The notes under the pieces: generated by a model
Seen by the model: only the letters and a program-made list of their open reading frames with translations
Told to the model about the DNA's origin: nothing
The model's database searches: none
Translations under genes and position numbers: made by a program
Shown: piece by piece, positions 23,306-34,009 of the stretch
Position numbering within the stretch: position 1 is the stretch's first letter
Layout of the letters: each line of letters starts with the position of its first letter
Source of the DNA: Nilaparvata lugens
Lineage: Eukaryota > Arthropoda > Insecta > Hemiptera > Delphacidae
Reading direction: 5' to 3'
NCBI RefSeq assembly: GCF_014356525.2
Contig: NC_052518.1
Span: 10,684,874-10,748,873 of the forward strand
DNA: 64,000 nucleotides

Positions 23306-23907
23306 TTCAAGATAGCTTATTCAAATTCAAACTTACTTCTTTTACAAAAGTATCAAGTTTAGCAGAGGCATGGTTTATAAATAAGAATTATCATGTTATT
23401 GAACAAAAATAAATTATAAAAACATTGTTTATGAACTAAATTAGTTTCTTTCTTAACGAATTTAAGTACGATGTATTTACGGTTGCGCTCAACTCTATTC
23501 TGGAGTTTAAGACTAAATTCATTATTATTTCAAAACTTTCAAGTAAAAAAGTGTTGATTTTAAATCGTGAAGGATAAATATTATATATATATATTATCAA
23601 AGCTTTTTTAGACTTAATATGATTCATGGCTGGCATACATTTAATAGACAATGAGTTACAATTTATAAAATAGTACGTGTACCCTGGTAGGTCTACAAAA
23701 TTAACTGTATAGTTTAACACCGTAATTTTTTTATGACATTTACAATCATGAATAATATTTCAATTGAACTACTGCATATACCTATACTTCAAGGTTTAGA
23801 ATCATTAAACTGCCAGTAGTGTTTTGAATTACGGTATGTGTTTCCTCTGATCCCACAACTGTGGGTAATTGATATTAAATTGATATTAAAGATTGATAAA
23901 ACACATT

Positions 23908-23995
23908 CTTTTGGTGTAGCGACGACCGTTTAGTGCTAGTGTTGTACATTCTCAAGCCAAACAGAAACTCGAAACGGTCGTCGCCACACCAAAAG
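23908..23995. repeat. 88-nt hairpin with 24-bp near-perfect stem
   Basis: The arms 23908-23931 (CTTTTGGTGTAGCGACGACC plus GTTT) and 23972-23995 pair with one mismatch around a 40-nt loop. The arms are CG-rich in an AT-rich setting. It may be a small fold-back element or a miRNA-like precursor; nothing in the sequence decides this. Confidence 0.7.
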
Positions 23996-24072
23996 AAGGT
24001 GAGTGTTTTTTCACTTTAAAGTTATCAAAATAAAATATAGTTAATGTTCAACCTTCTAGAGGCGCACTAAGA

Positions 24073-24104
24073 CACTACCTCCGTAAACGCACGGAGGTGT
24101 AGTG
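24073..24104. repeat. Short hairpin, 12-14 bp stem
   Basis: CACTACCTCCGT and ACGGAGGTGTAGTG pair around a 6-base loop, with two bases bulged. Confidence 0.6.
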
Positions 24105-26654
24105 ACTGAGACCGTAATTGAAAAAAATTTCAAAGACGACCAATACGGTATGCGCTTTTTCAAGAATTGACAGAAAAATGTTGAATACAAGTTCAGCTAT
24201 ATGTTCTAGAAATTCAAAATAACTAAACCGTATTGACTTCTATATCGCCCACAATAGGCGATTTTTCTGCTCTTACCAGAGTTTTCTTAGCTTTTTTAAA
24301 AATTCAAGAGAAAATTCTTACGTTTGGTACAAAATTTCAGGTAGCTTGAGGTGTAGTAGTTATGTAGGCTATTCAAAGGGCTTAGAAGGTGTGCTAGAAA
24401 TTGGCGTTTCCCAGTGTTCATCTGTGTTTTATCAGCATTTTCAAAACCAAATGAGCAGAAAATGTTTAAATTTTTAGCATATGAAATAACAGTTCAATGA
24501 ATGAAATGACAAATTTATAGCAACACTGAATTGGGTTATTAATTGCGCTATAATGATTCCCCTGCCGTTTAGCAGATAATCTTAACTCAGCTGGGGGACT
24601 CTAGCCTTTGCATGTTATAAGAGACCATCATGAATATTAATATATTTTGTGCAAGAGCGCGCTTAATTATGCATAACCAAGCGTGCAGACAAGAAACGTA
24701 CAATATCTGGAAAGAGCAAAAGGAACACTCACACTGAAAGCGTGCTTGGTTGCGTTCAGTGTGAACAACGTGTTTCAATAGCACTTTTCAAATTTTGTTT
24801 TCTTGGTCATGCATGATTCGACGTAAATTTGCACATACCCATTCAATGTGATCATACAATTATTCTCATGTATCAGGATATTATTCATATTATTACTGTT
24901 GTGACCAAGAATAAATCTTTCAAGTAGTATCCTACCAGAGCGTCAATAGACATATCATTTGTTCTAGCGCTATTGAAGAATATGCATAGATTTTTCATGA
25001 TATGACATGGTCTTACATATGATATAAATATAAAAACTCTGATATCTCGCTCTGCAAAAAAATATTATTTACTCTGTATCGATCAGCCATAACCCATAAA
25101 GAACACTTTACTTACTTACCGGTACAGTACTTACTTCCTCACGGTCCTGGATCGGGGAATCGTCAAATTTTCAAATAGTGTCAAACTCTCTTTGTTAAGA
25201 GTAGAAACAGATTAGATAAAAATGATTCATGTAAGATACTGGATCAGGCTGAATATTGAAATCCTTTACTGAGTAAGCTAGCAGTATTATCATTGATCAC
25301 ATATTTTCGTTTATAATAATATTGTTAGAGATACCGTAATGTATGTTCTGTTTTAATACTAAAGATAACCTACACTGCAAAATTTTTCAATTTCAAGCCA
25401 TTCTTGTTATGATTTGAGAAGAATTCTTATTCCAATAGTGACTTATATAATAAAATGAGTGCTGACCTTTCGTGAGCAGACTTTATACTGGCACGTGTCC
25501 TTTGTCCCCTCGGGAGAAGCACAAGTCTGTGATGTGTCCTCTGTTTCTATTGGACTTACACACTTGTCTGTCTTCTCGACTTGTTATCTCTCCGGTCGAC
25601 GTGTTATCTGTCCTTTCATGAGCTGCCTTTATACTGCGACGTGTCCCTTGTCCTCTGAGGAACAGCCTCAAGTCAGTGATGTGTCATCTGTTTTTTATGT
25701 ACTCATACACTTGTCTGTCTTCTCGACTTGTAATCTGTCCGGACTACGTGTTATCTGTCCTTTCATGAGCTGACTTTATACTGCGACGTGTCCCTTGTCC
25801 TCTCAGGAACAGCCTCAAGTCTGTGATGTGTCATCTGTTTTTTATGGACTCATACACTTGTCTGTCTTCTCGACTTGTAATCTGCCCGGACGACGTGTTC
25901 TCTGTCCTTTCATGAACATATTTTATACTGTGACGTGCCCTATGTCCCCTCGGGAGCAGCCACAAGTCTGAGATGTAACCTCTGTTTTTTATGGACTCAC
26001 ACACTTGTCTGTCTTCTCGACTTGTAATCTGTCCGGTCGACGTGTTATCTGTCATTTCATGAGCAGACTTTATACTGCGAGGTGTCCCTTGTCCTCTCAG
26101 GAAAGGGAACACATCGACCGGACTAATTACAAGTAAAGGAGACAGACAAGTGTGTGAGACCATAAAAAACAGAGGGCATCACAGAGCTGCTCCCGAGGGG
26201 ACAAAGAGCACGTCGCAGTATAAAGTCTGCTCATGAAAGGACAGAGAACACGTCGTCCGGGCAGATTACAAGTCGAGAAGACAGACAAGTGTGTGAGTCC
26301 ATAAAAAACAGAGGACACATCATAGACTTGTGGTTGCTCATGAGAGGACAAAGGATACGTAACGGCAGGGACACACGATCCGGCGACATCGCCGTCCGGC
26401 GTTTTCGCCGGACCCGGCGGCAATTAGCATTCAGAACACACGACAGACGGCGAAGCTGCCGTCCGGCATAATTATTAGTTTAATAACTGACCTCTTGTTT
26501 CATGTTTGTTTAGAAAATGATATTATTCTAGTGACTTAGAAAATGCATAACTGTTGGGTTGCCACGTTTGTTTAAAAATGAAGTAAATGCAGTATACACT
26601 TTGATTTTCTACCTACTACACTCAGAAAAAATATTGTCCCTGGGCGATTCAGTA

Positions 26655-26866
26655 TAGTCTGTTCAAGCAAAGAAGACATTCAGGCAAGATGGGAAAATGA
26701 CTCCAGCTCGGTCAATATGTGTTCAAGAATTATGAATTTGGTATAAAATTGTAGGAAACAATCTGATTTACAATTGAGGTCAAATTTATAATTTTTCAAT
26801 CAATATTGACCGACCAGGAGTCATTTTACCATCTTGCCAGAATGTCTCCTATGTTTAGACAGACTA
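26655..26866. mobile_element. 212-bp MITE nested inside the Harbinger-like element
   Basis: About 50 bp starting TAGTCTGTTCAAGCAAAGAA recurs as an imperfect reverse complement ending at 26866, around a non-coding AT-rich centre. TA lies at both tips. The arms share GACATTC-GGCAAGATGG-AAAATGACTCC. Confidence 0.7.
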
Positions 26867-27455
26867 CCTACTTTTATTCAATCACAAGAAAGGAACTATA
26901 GTTTCTATTCATTGTTTAATTTGATTGTAAAAATAATAGAATTTATTGATAGAATATCCATTAGAAATCTTGCAACTCTTCTAGAGGGACAGAGGATTAT
27001 TCACGATCTGTGCTAAGTTGCGTTATTTTGTACTTGTTAAGTCAGTAGTGAATTATTAAAAAATCACCTGATCATTTTTTTCTAATGTACTGCTATAGCA
27101 ACTGACTTTAATCAAACAAAATCTGCAACTAAACACAGACCGTGGATACCCCTAATATTGCACTACAAAATAATATACTATTGATTGAAAAAATATCTTA
27201 AATATCATCAATTGAAATAAAAGTTCAAAGAAGTTGAAATTTTAAAAAAATATTTATCAATATTAAAAAATATTTATTTATCATATAGAGGGGCTTGAGA
27301 TACCCTTTATAACCTAACTTTTATAGTCTTTCTATGAAAGACTATGGAGAAAAATTATTTACATTAAAACTGAACAAAAAAGCAAGTAAATACAATGAAA
27401 ATAATTGACTTATATAATTAAATATTAAACTTATAATTAATAAAATTAAACTTAC

Positions 27456-27639
27456 CATAGTTTTTCCTTTCGCTTTCTTCCAATTCCTCAAAGTCAGGAT
27501 TCAGAACAGAATAAATTTGCCGCCAGCTATCTCTGGTTTTGTTTTTGTCTTTGTATATTTCTAAAGATCGGTCCCAGATTCCAGGCTTTTCAGCAACAAG
27601 GCTGATGAGTAGGTCCATGTCTACGTTGTCAGCACACAT
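27456..27639 (-). CDS. First exon of a MADF-domain protein carried by the Harbinger-like element
   Basis: On the minus strand ATG at 27639-27637 opens a frame of 61 codons that ends at a consensus donor (CTATG/GTAAGT, 27456/27455). From residue 8 it reads MDLLISLVAEKPGIWDRS, then YKDKNKTRDSWRQIY and LNPDFEELEESERKNY. This is the first two helices and the central Trp residues of a MADF (Myb/SANT-like) DNA-binding domain. PIF/Harbinger elements commonly encode such a protein beside the transposase, which agrees with the location between matching terminal repeats. The exon holding the third helix should lie toward 26900-27400 but I could not find it. Reading upstream of the ATG stays open but is Phe/Leu/Ser-rich and probably untranslated. 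Confidence 0.7.
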
Positions 27640-28859
27640 GACAGGAACAAAAAATTGGAAACTAGACAGTAACAACAATATTATACTCGACACTGAACGA
27701 AAAAAGGGCAACACAACTAGTTGAATCAGGGTTGAATCAGTGTTGCAAACCCTGCAGAAGAAAAATATCGTAGCAGCTACCCTTACAACCCTACCCTTGT
27801 AACCTACCCTTGTAACCCTACCCTACCCATTTGTAACTTTACAAATGTTAATAAATAAAGAAGTGGCATGGGTGGGGACAGCGCCGTCCGGCATTTTCGC
27901 CGTGTCGTGTGTTCATCTCCATATAGTACAATGCCCTGCTACTGCTTTCCGGCGGCAAAACCGGACGGCGAAGTAGAGAATACCCGGCGATATCGCCGGG
28001 TCAATTTCTCGCCGGGCCGGCGTTTTCGCCGGCGTCGCCGGCGTCGTGTGTTCTGCCCCATGCCTTCCTGTGTACTTCTTGCAACCGGACGGCGAAGCTT
28101 CGGAAGGCGAAAACGCCGGACGGCGATGTCGCCGGATCGTGTGTCCCTGCACTAAGCAGTTTGGAGTCTGCTCACGAAAGTAGAGATAACACGTCGACCG
28201 GACAAATTACAATTCAAGAAGACAGACAAGTGTGTGAGACCATAAAAAACAGAGGACACATCACAGACTACAAGTACTCGAAGTGTCGATGTGTCCTCTG
28301 TTTTTCTTGGACTCACACACTTGTCTGTCTTCTCCACTTGTATTCTGTCCGGTCGACGTGTTATCTGTCCTTTCGTGAGCAGACTTTATATTGCGAGGTG
28401 TCCCTTGTCCTCTCAGGAAAGGGAACACATCGACTGGACTGATTACAAGTAAAGGAGACAGACAAGTGTGTGAGCCCATAAAAAACAGAGGACACATCAC
28501 AGAGCTGCTCCCGAGGGGACAAAGAGCACGTCGCAGTGTAAGGTCTGCTCATGAAAGGACAGAGAACACGTCGTCCGAGCAGATTACAAGTAGAGAAGAC
28601 AGACAAGTGTGTGAGTCCATAAAAAACAGAGGACACGTCATAGACTTGTGGTTGCTCATGAGGGGACAAAGGATACGTAAGCAGTTTGAAGTCTGCTCAC
28701 GAAAGTAGAGATAACACGTCGACCGGACAGATTACAATTCAAGAAGACAGACAAGTGTGTGAGTCCATAAAAAACAGAGGTTACATCTCAGACTTGTGGA
28801 TGCTCCCGAGGGGACAAGGGTCATGTCGCAGTATAAAGTCTGTTCACAAATGGACAGAG

Positions 28860-29040
28860 AACACGTCGTCCGGACAGATTACAAGTCGAGAAGACAGACA
28901 AGTGTGTGAGTCCATAGAAAACAGAGGACACATCACAGACTACTCATCGACTACTTGTAGTCTGTGATGTGTCCTCTGTTTTCTATGGACTCACACACTT
29001 GTCTGTCTCCTCGACTTGTAATCTGTCCGGTTGACGTGTT
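28860..29040. repeat. Long near-perfect palindrome within the satellite array
   Basis: About 80 bp of satellite ending CACATCACAGACTA (about 28942) is followed, after a spacer of about 15 bases, by its near-exact reverse complement starting TAGTCTGTGATGTG. Even the rare variant TCCATAGAAAACAG, unique to this pair, is mirrored, so the arms are copies of each other. Confidence 0.85.
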
Positions 29041-32000
29041 ATCTGTCCTTTCGTGAGCAGACTTTATACTGCGAAATGTCCCTTGTCCTCTCAGGAACAG
29101 CCTCAAGTCTGTGATGTATAAAGTCTGCTCACGAAAGGACAGGGAACACATCGACCGGACTGATTACAAGTCAAGGAGACATACAAGTGTGTAAGTCCAT
29201 GAAAAACAGAGGACACATCACAGATTTGTGGCTGCTCCCGAGGGGACAAAGAGCACTTTGCAGTATAAAGTCTGCTCATGAAAGCACAGAGAACAAGTCG
29301 TCCGGACAGATTACAAGTCGAGAAGACAGACAAGTGTGTGAGTCCATAAAAAACAGATGACACATCACAGACTACAAGTACTCAATGTGTCCTCTGTTTT
29401 TCTTGGACTCACACACTTGTCTGTCTTCTCGACTTGTAATCAGTCCGGTCGACGTGTTATCTGTCCTTTCTTGAGCAGACTTCATACTGCGACGTTTCCC
29501 TTGTCCTTTCTGGAGCAACCTCAAGTCTGTGATGTGTCCTCTGTTTTTTAAGGACTCACACTCTTGTATTTCTCCTTGACTTGTAATCTGTCCGGTCGAC
29601 GTGTTATCTGTCCTTTCTTGAGCAGACTTTATACTGCGACGTGTCCCTGTCCTATCAGGAAAGGGAACACATCGACCGGACTGATTACAAGTCAAGGAGA
29701 CAGACAAGTGTGTGAGTCCATATAAAACAGAGGACACATCACAGATTTGTGGCTGATCCCGAGAGGACAAAGGACACGTCGTAGTATAAAGTCTGCTCAA
29801 GAAAGGCCTACCAATTTACCTTTTCAAAAAAATTATGTTTAATCTAAAAATTCCTTGAATCTAATAAAGCTGTAAATATTAGCATACTACAAAAGCCGTG
29901 GTTGTAATTCCTCTCGTAGAAATTGAGCAATACTGTAATCAAAATTGAAAAAAAACAATAGGTAGGCCTAATCCAAAGCTCAAGCAACTCAACTTTACAC
30001 TATATTACTATATTTTTCACAATTATTGAAATACGTTGTTGAATTTGAAAAAGCTAATTTAAAACATGGGTAACCTGCAAATTGGTTAACCAATAACTGA
30101 GAATATTAAGAGATCTCAATGATTACTACCCTTGAAATTCATGATGAAGGATAAAAATTGTATTGGTAAAATAAAATAACAACCCTTTATTCGAAAAAGT
30201 AGTTATCAGTTGAATTATTAACGTTTATTCATGAAAAATTCCATTCGATATAGGGATTTCAATGTAAACACGGGTTGAAGTGTACGCTTTTGAACAGCTG
30301 ATCGGCTGTAGGTACTGGCCATGAGTTGAGTAGGCCATGGCCTACATAGTAATACATGTCCGTCCAATGTTTGCTTATTTAGCCTACTTTATATCCATAA
30401 TATGGACGGGTTATGGGACATAACCATAAAAAGAGTTAATGGACTCTTTGGCCCGGTTGAATTTTAACCTCCATATCTAACCCTCTCAAGTATGAATTTG
30501 CTTGAGAAACGTAGAAAAATGCAATGAAAAACTTGAGAATAGAAACGCTCTGAATAACGCTTGAGAACACTTTGAAAACGCTGTAAAATGGCGTATATCT
30601 TTGGCATAATTTTGAAGTCCTCTGCAGACAAAATTTCTTGACTCTAGCTGAACTTCTGTACCGAATTTGAACATTTTATCTCAATTGCTTCTTGAAAAAT
30701 GTGAGAAAACTCAGAAAAACACTAGGGAACGCTAGGAAAGCCCAGTAAAACCGCCCATCTTTAATTCTGAAGTCCTCTCAATACAAAATTTGTAGACCCT
30801 TGCTGATCTTCTTTACTAAATTTGAACCTGATCTGTCAATGATTGACAAAATTAGTTATCTTTGGAACTTCTTCAACTCTGTTCTTAGTGCGCCTCTAGT
30901 TGGCCAACTATATACATACCAAATTTGAATGTATTTTGTCCAGTAGATTTTTAGTTTTGTTGATTATGGATGAGTGAGTGAGTGAATGAATCTGTGACAT
31001 TTCGCTTTTATATATAGATAAATGGAATCGGCTTATACATACGGGATAGGAAATACACTATTTGCACATAATCTCTTATGAACTAATGAACTGATTAACT
31101 TGCAATTTCACATTAAGATTCTGAATTTACGGAGGATGATTATAGTCCTATATTTTTATTTTTATTCATCAATCAATTCAAATTGATTAATAATTGAAGC
31201 AAATTTATTCAATTTGTGATTCAAAGTTCACACAAATAATAAAGGCCTACCAAACAGATCTTTTCCCAAGTGATCATTGGCGTAATTGGTGGCACGGGTA
31301 ACTTATGATTGGAAGGTTGCTGCTTGAAGACCAATCAAACTATTTTTTTGCGGAGAACTCTAATGAAGATTATCCACGTAATTTTGACAAAATGATAAAT
31401 ATTTATTTTATTTTTTATGTTTCCAGACATTAGGAGATAGCATTTTACAAGTGAAAATTTTCCCCAGTGTAAAGCACGGGTTGCCTGCTAGTATTAAGTA
31501 AAGCTTAAAAATGAAGTTTAAATGAGGTGGTCAATAACTGGTGATGAGGAAATTCTAGTTTGAGTGAAGGGATTATTTTCCTAAATCGAAGTAGGCTAAA
31601 TTTTTTTATCCATTTCATTTGTTTACTTATGCTGCAATTGATTTTGCTGGTGATAAAATGGTTTGGTAATTTGTTAATAGGCCTAAATAAATTACTGTAG
31701 TAAAATTTGATGTTACTTATCTAATAAACTAGGTATTTATCTATGTTGTAATTATTTGATGCTCACTTACGAATATTATATAGTGTTATGTGTATTGTGT
31801 ATACATTTTAATTTCAATTGATGGAATAAAATAATATTCCTTGTGTAGGATTGTCCAAAATGTAGATTGTCTTAGTGTATGGATCTTGAAATATAGTTCT
31901 TGAAATATTAGTCTGTTGGGGTAAAGTGTGAGTCTACCCTGTTCTGCTCTGGAGGTTGAATAGTCTTTTTAATTGTTTATTATGTATACATGTGATGAAT

Positions 32001-32115
32001 AATATGATAATAACTCAATGGGGGATGATTTTGTATAAAAACGTCAAATACGGCTTTTGCTCATTATTTAACACTCTTCCGATTCTTATATAAAAATATT
32101 TTTCAGGTATGAAAA

Positions 32116-33059
32116 ATGTCATCAATGGAGGTGGTGGAGTGCTTGGATAAGTATCAAAAACTGGAACTGATTCACTACGGGAAGTTTGCTTCTGTTTGTT
32201 TTGGAAAGTTGAAAAACAGACCCCATCCTGCGACAGTTGCGATTAAACAAAATTTCAGATTCGGTTTGGCCGAAATCAGAGCCTACAAGATTTGAAAAAC
32301 TGTGACAAAATTCTAAAAGTCTTCGATATATGCGATAATTACAAAACAATCGTATTGGAGCTATGCATGAGTAGCTTGTATGAATTACTTGGATGTCAAT
32401 CGCTCTGCTTGCCACAACAGAAAAACGTTATACGTCAATTTTTGAATGCCTTAGAAGCTATCCATTCAAAGAATTTTGTGCACAGAGATGTTAAATCGGC
32501 AAATCTCCTGATGACTTTCGACGGAGTATTGAAAATTGCTGACCTGGAAGGGATGCTTGAAAATAACGTCAACATGGCAAATTTCAAAGCTGGTACCCCT
32601 GGATTCACCCCACCTGAAGTTCTTATAAGTACCTCAACTTTGGCTGTGAACATCAGTATGGATTTGTGGTCGGCTGGCATAACTCTGTTTGAAATATTGA
32701 CAAACGTCAGTAAAGACCTTATTGACCATGTCAAAATGTCTGAAATAAGATCTATTACTAATGTTTTCGGATGTGTGCTGGACCATATCTGTCCAGTTTA
32801 CCTGGTTACGAAGAATACTATGAATGGGCCAAATTTTACGAGGAAAGAAATCTTGCAGACACACTGAGATTACTGATGGCAGAGAACACTCAAGCCGAAA
32901 TGGATATAATTGAGAAACTTTTGAAAGTGGAGCCGTCTGAGAGAGCTTCAGTCAGTCAACTGCTCGAATCTGATTTTTTTTCTGTTGAGCCCCTTCCGTC
33001 TGCATACTTGACAGAGGCCATTGAAGGCTTCATGCGAAATCAAAATATTGAAAGACCAC
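32116..33059 (+). pseudogene. CDC7-like kinase exon, left copy, two 1-base deletions
   Basis: Aligned with the open copy at 37641, this copy starts at the same ATG after the same acceptor (TTTTTCAG, exon from 32107). It lacks one A near 32287 (CTACAAGATTTG) and one T near 32775 (GGATGTGTGCTGG). The first shift occurs before the catalytic loop, so no full kinase can be made. There are also a few substitutions, including Glu to Asp near the N-terminus and Asp to Tyr near the C-terminus. The donor at 33060 is intact, but the exon that should follow (as at 40515) is outside the duplicated unit. Near-identity elsewhere means the deletions are either very recent or assembly errors. Confidence 0.8.
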
Positions 33060-33099
33060 GTAAGTCATAACAATTCTCTTATCCATTCTATTTATAATC

Positions 33100-33240
33100 A
33101 GAGACCCCCTGGGTTGGAGAGCTCGCTCTGGGTTGTATTGATCTTTGTAATCCGCAACTTGTAATAAATACAGTGTTCGTATGGAAACAACTAAAAAATA
33201 TTCCTTTTACACGGATAATTTGACAGCAGGTTTCATGGGT
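33100..33240. repeat. Dispersed repeat, copy 2 of 3, after the left kinase copy
   Basis: Shares CCCCCTGGGTTGGAGAGCTC, TTGATCTTTGTAATCCGCAA and ATGGAAACAACT with 38622-38770 and, more distantly, 17072-17180. It has a deletion of CATGAAGTG relative to copy 3. Confidence 0.7.
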
Positions 33241-33424
33241 TATTGAAAAAAACAAATTTTTTGTCGCTCAAAATTTTTGTCCGTCATATGAATCTAACTT
33301 CATTTTTTTAATGGAAGGTGGTCATGCAATACATTATTTCCACACATCAATATCACAACTGTACAAGATATTCACATTAGTTAAATATACTTAATAAATC
33401 ATACAAATGAAATTAAGATAAAGA

Positions 33425-33945
33425 AAGGAAAAAAGATGTTGTCGAATTCCACTATCATTTCCAATACTAGCTTCCCCCATCTCAGCGCTCCTTGCAATCT
33501 TTGCGTTGAAATCTCCCATCACTATTAGTCTTTCTCCTGCTCGTTTTTGTATCATTATACCTTCTAGTCTCTCGTAAAAAAGTTCCATTTCTTCCTCATT
33601 ACTGTCGGATGTTGGTGCATGTACTTGTATTATCATTAGCTTATTGTTTCCAATTGATATTTTTATGAACGCAATTCTGTCTGATATGGGTTTAAATTCG
33701 GTGATCTTATTTTTGTGTTGTTTATTCACAAAAAAAACCAACTCCTCTGTTCCCTCTTGTGGCTGCTGAGTGACAGAAGATATGCCCACTATTTCGCTCT
33801 ACTACTTCTTCGTAGCTTCTCCTGATTTCAGCTAAGCCTAAAACATCCCATTCGATCTCCTTCATTGCTAGCTCAAGCTCCATAATTTTATCTTCTCCTA
33901 GGACAGACCTTGCATTAAATGTGCCTATGTGTATAAGTTTTCCAT
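33425..33945 (-). pseudogene. ORF2 endonuclease start of the same LINE, frameshifted and truncated
   Basis: From about 33945 the minus strand reads IGTFNARSVLGEDK, then EWDVLGLAEIRRSYEEVVER (catalytic Glu), then HSAATRGNRGVGFF. After a frame change at a T run it continues with NKQHKNKITEFKPIS, IIQVHAPTSDSNEEEMELFY and LIVMGDFNAKI. These are the successive motifs of an APE-type LINE endonuclease. The SDH motif and the reverse transcriptase are missing. Confidence 0.7.
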
Positions 33946-34009
33946 TTCTAGTTGAACTATTCTTGTTTAATTCCTGAATGAATCCGGTCCTGTGTATTCT
34001 TAGTTTTTG

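Larger units (their letters stand above)
22790..25455. other. Intergenic DNA with hairpins and an inverted dispersed repeat
   Basis: No gene is supported. The stretch contains an inverted copy of a repeat found next to the kinase duplication (23040-23305) and two strong hairpins (23908-23995, 24073-24104). It also has a 10-bp perfect inverted repeat TCACACTGAA/TTCAGTGTGA at 24729-24763. The reverse-strand ORFs at 23436 and 24587 have no domains. Confidence 0.5.
26363..28152 (-). mobile_element. PIF/Harbinger-like transposon inserted in the satellite
   Basis: 44-bp inverted repeats lie at 26366-26409 and 28106-28149, beginning CAGGGACACACGATCCGGCG. The element is flanked by TAA at 26360-26362 and 28153-28155. 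The satellite copy at 28672-28690 reads GGATACGTAAGCAGTTTG, i.e. the same site with one TAA and no insert, which fixes the boundaries. A 3-bp TAA duplication is the PIF/Harbinger signature. Further GC-rich inverted blocks with CGCCGTCCGGCG lie just inside both ends (26410-26465, 27870-28105). The 1790-bp interior carries one MADF exon and no recognisable DDE transposase, so it is non-autonomous. Confidence 0.88.
25456..29808. repeat. 147-bp satellite array with repeated orientation switches, interrupted by a transposon
   Basis: The unit contains CACTTGTCTGTCTTCTCGAC, TCCGGTCGACGTGTTATCTG and CTTTATACTGCGACGTGTCC. On the plus strand CACTTGTCTGTC starts at 25561, 25708, 25855 and 26002, an exact 147-bp period. 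Orientation then flips at about 26104, 28267, 28417, 28945, 29115, 29373 and 29656. Three of the flips share the joint TCAGGAAAGGGAACACATCG. A transposon occupies 26363-28152. Because 147 is a multiple of 3, long ORFs run through the array in several frames; they are not genes. Confidence 0.9.
29850..33410. repeat. Segmental duplication, left copy (contains kinase pseudocopy)
   Basis: Starts at CCTTGAATCTAATAAAGCTG and is nearly identical to 35367-38950, including non-coding DNA, introns and the kinase exon. Similarity stops at about 33410, where the LINE fragment begins. Inside it, 30400-31500 contains a repeat with the tail GTGAATGAATCTGTGACATT and a TATATATAGAT end, resembling a LINE/SINE tail, present in both copies. 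Confidence 0.92.

Noticed and set aside
25459..29800. Many ORFs of 60-142 codons on both strands
   Set aside because: They run through the 147-bp satellite, whose length is a multiple of 3, so any open frame repeats. They appear on both strands with no domain.
25456..29808. CRISPR-like array
   Set aside because: Repeats are contiguous without spacers, switch orientation, and the host is eukaryotic.
32122..32864. Reverse-strand ORFs opposite the kinase exons
   Set aside because: Shadows of the kinase frame; they recur identically in both duplicates only because the DNA is duplicated.
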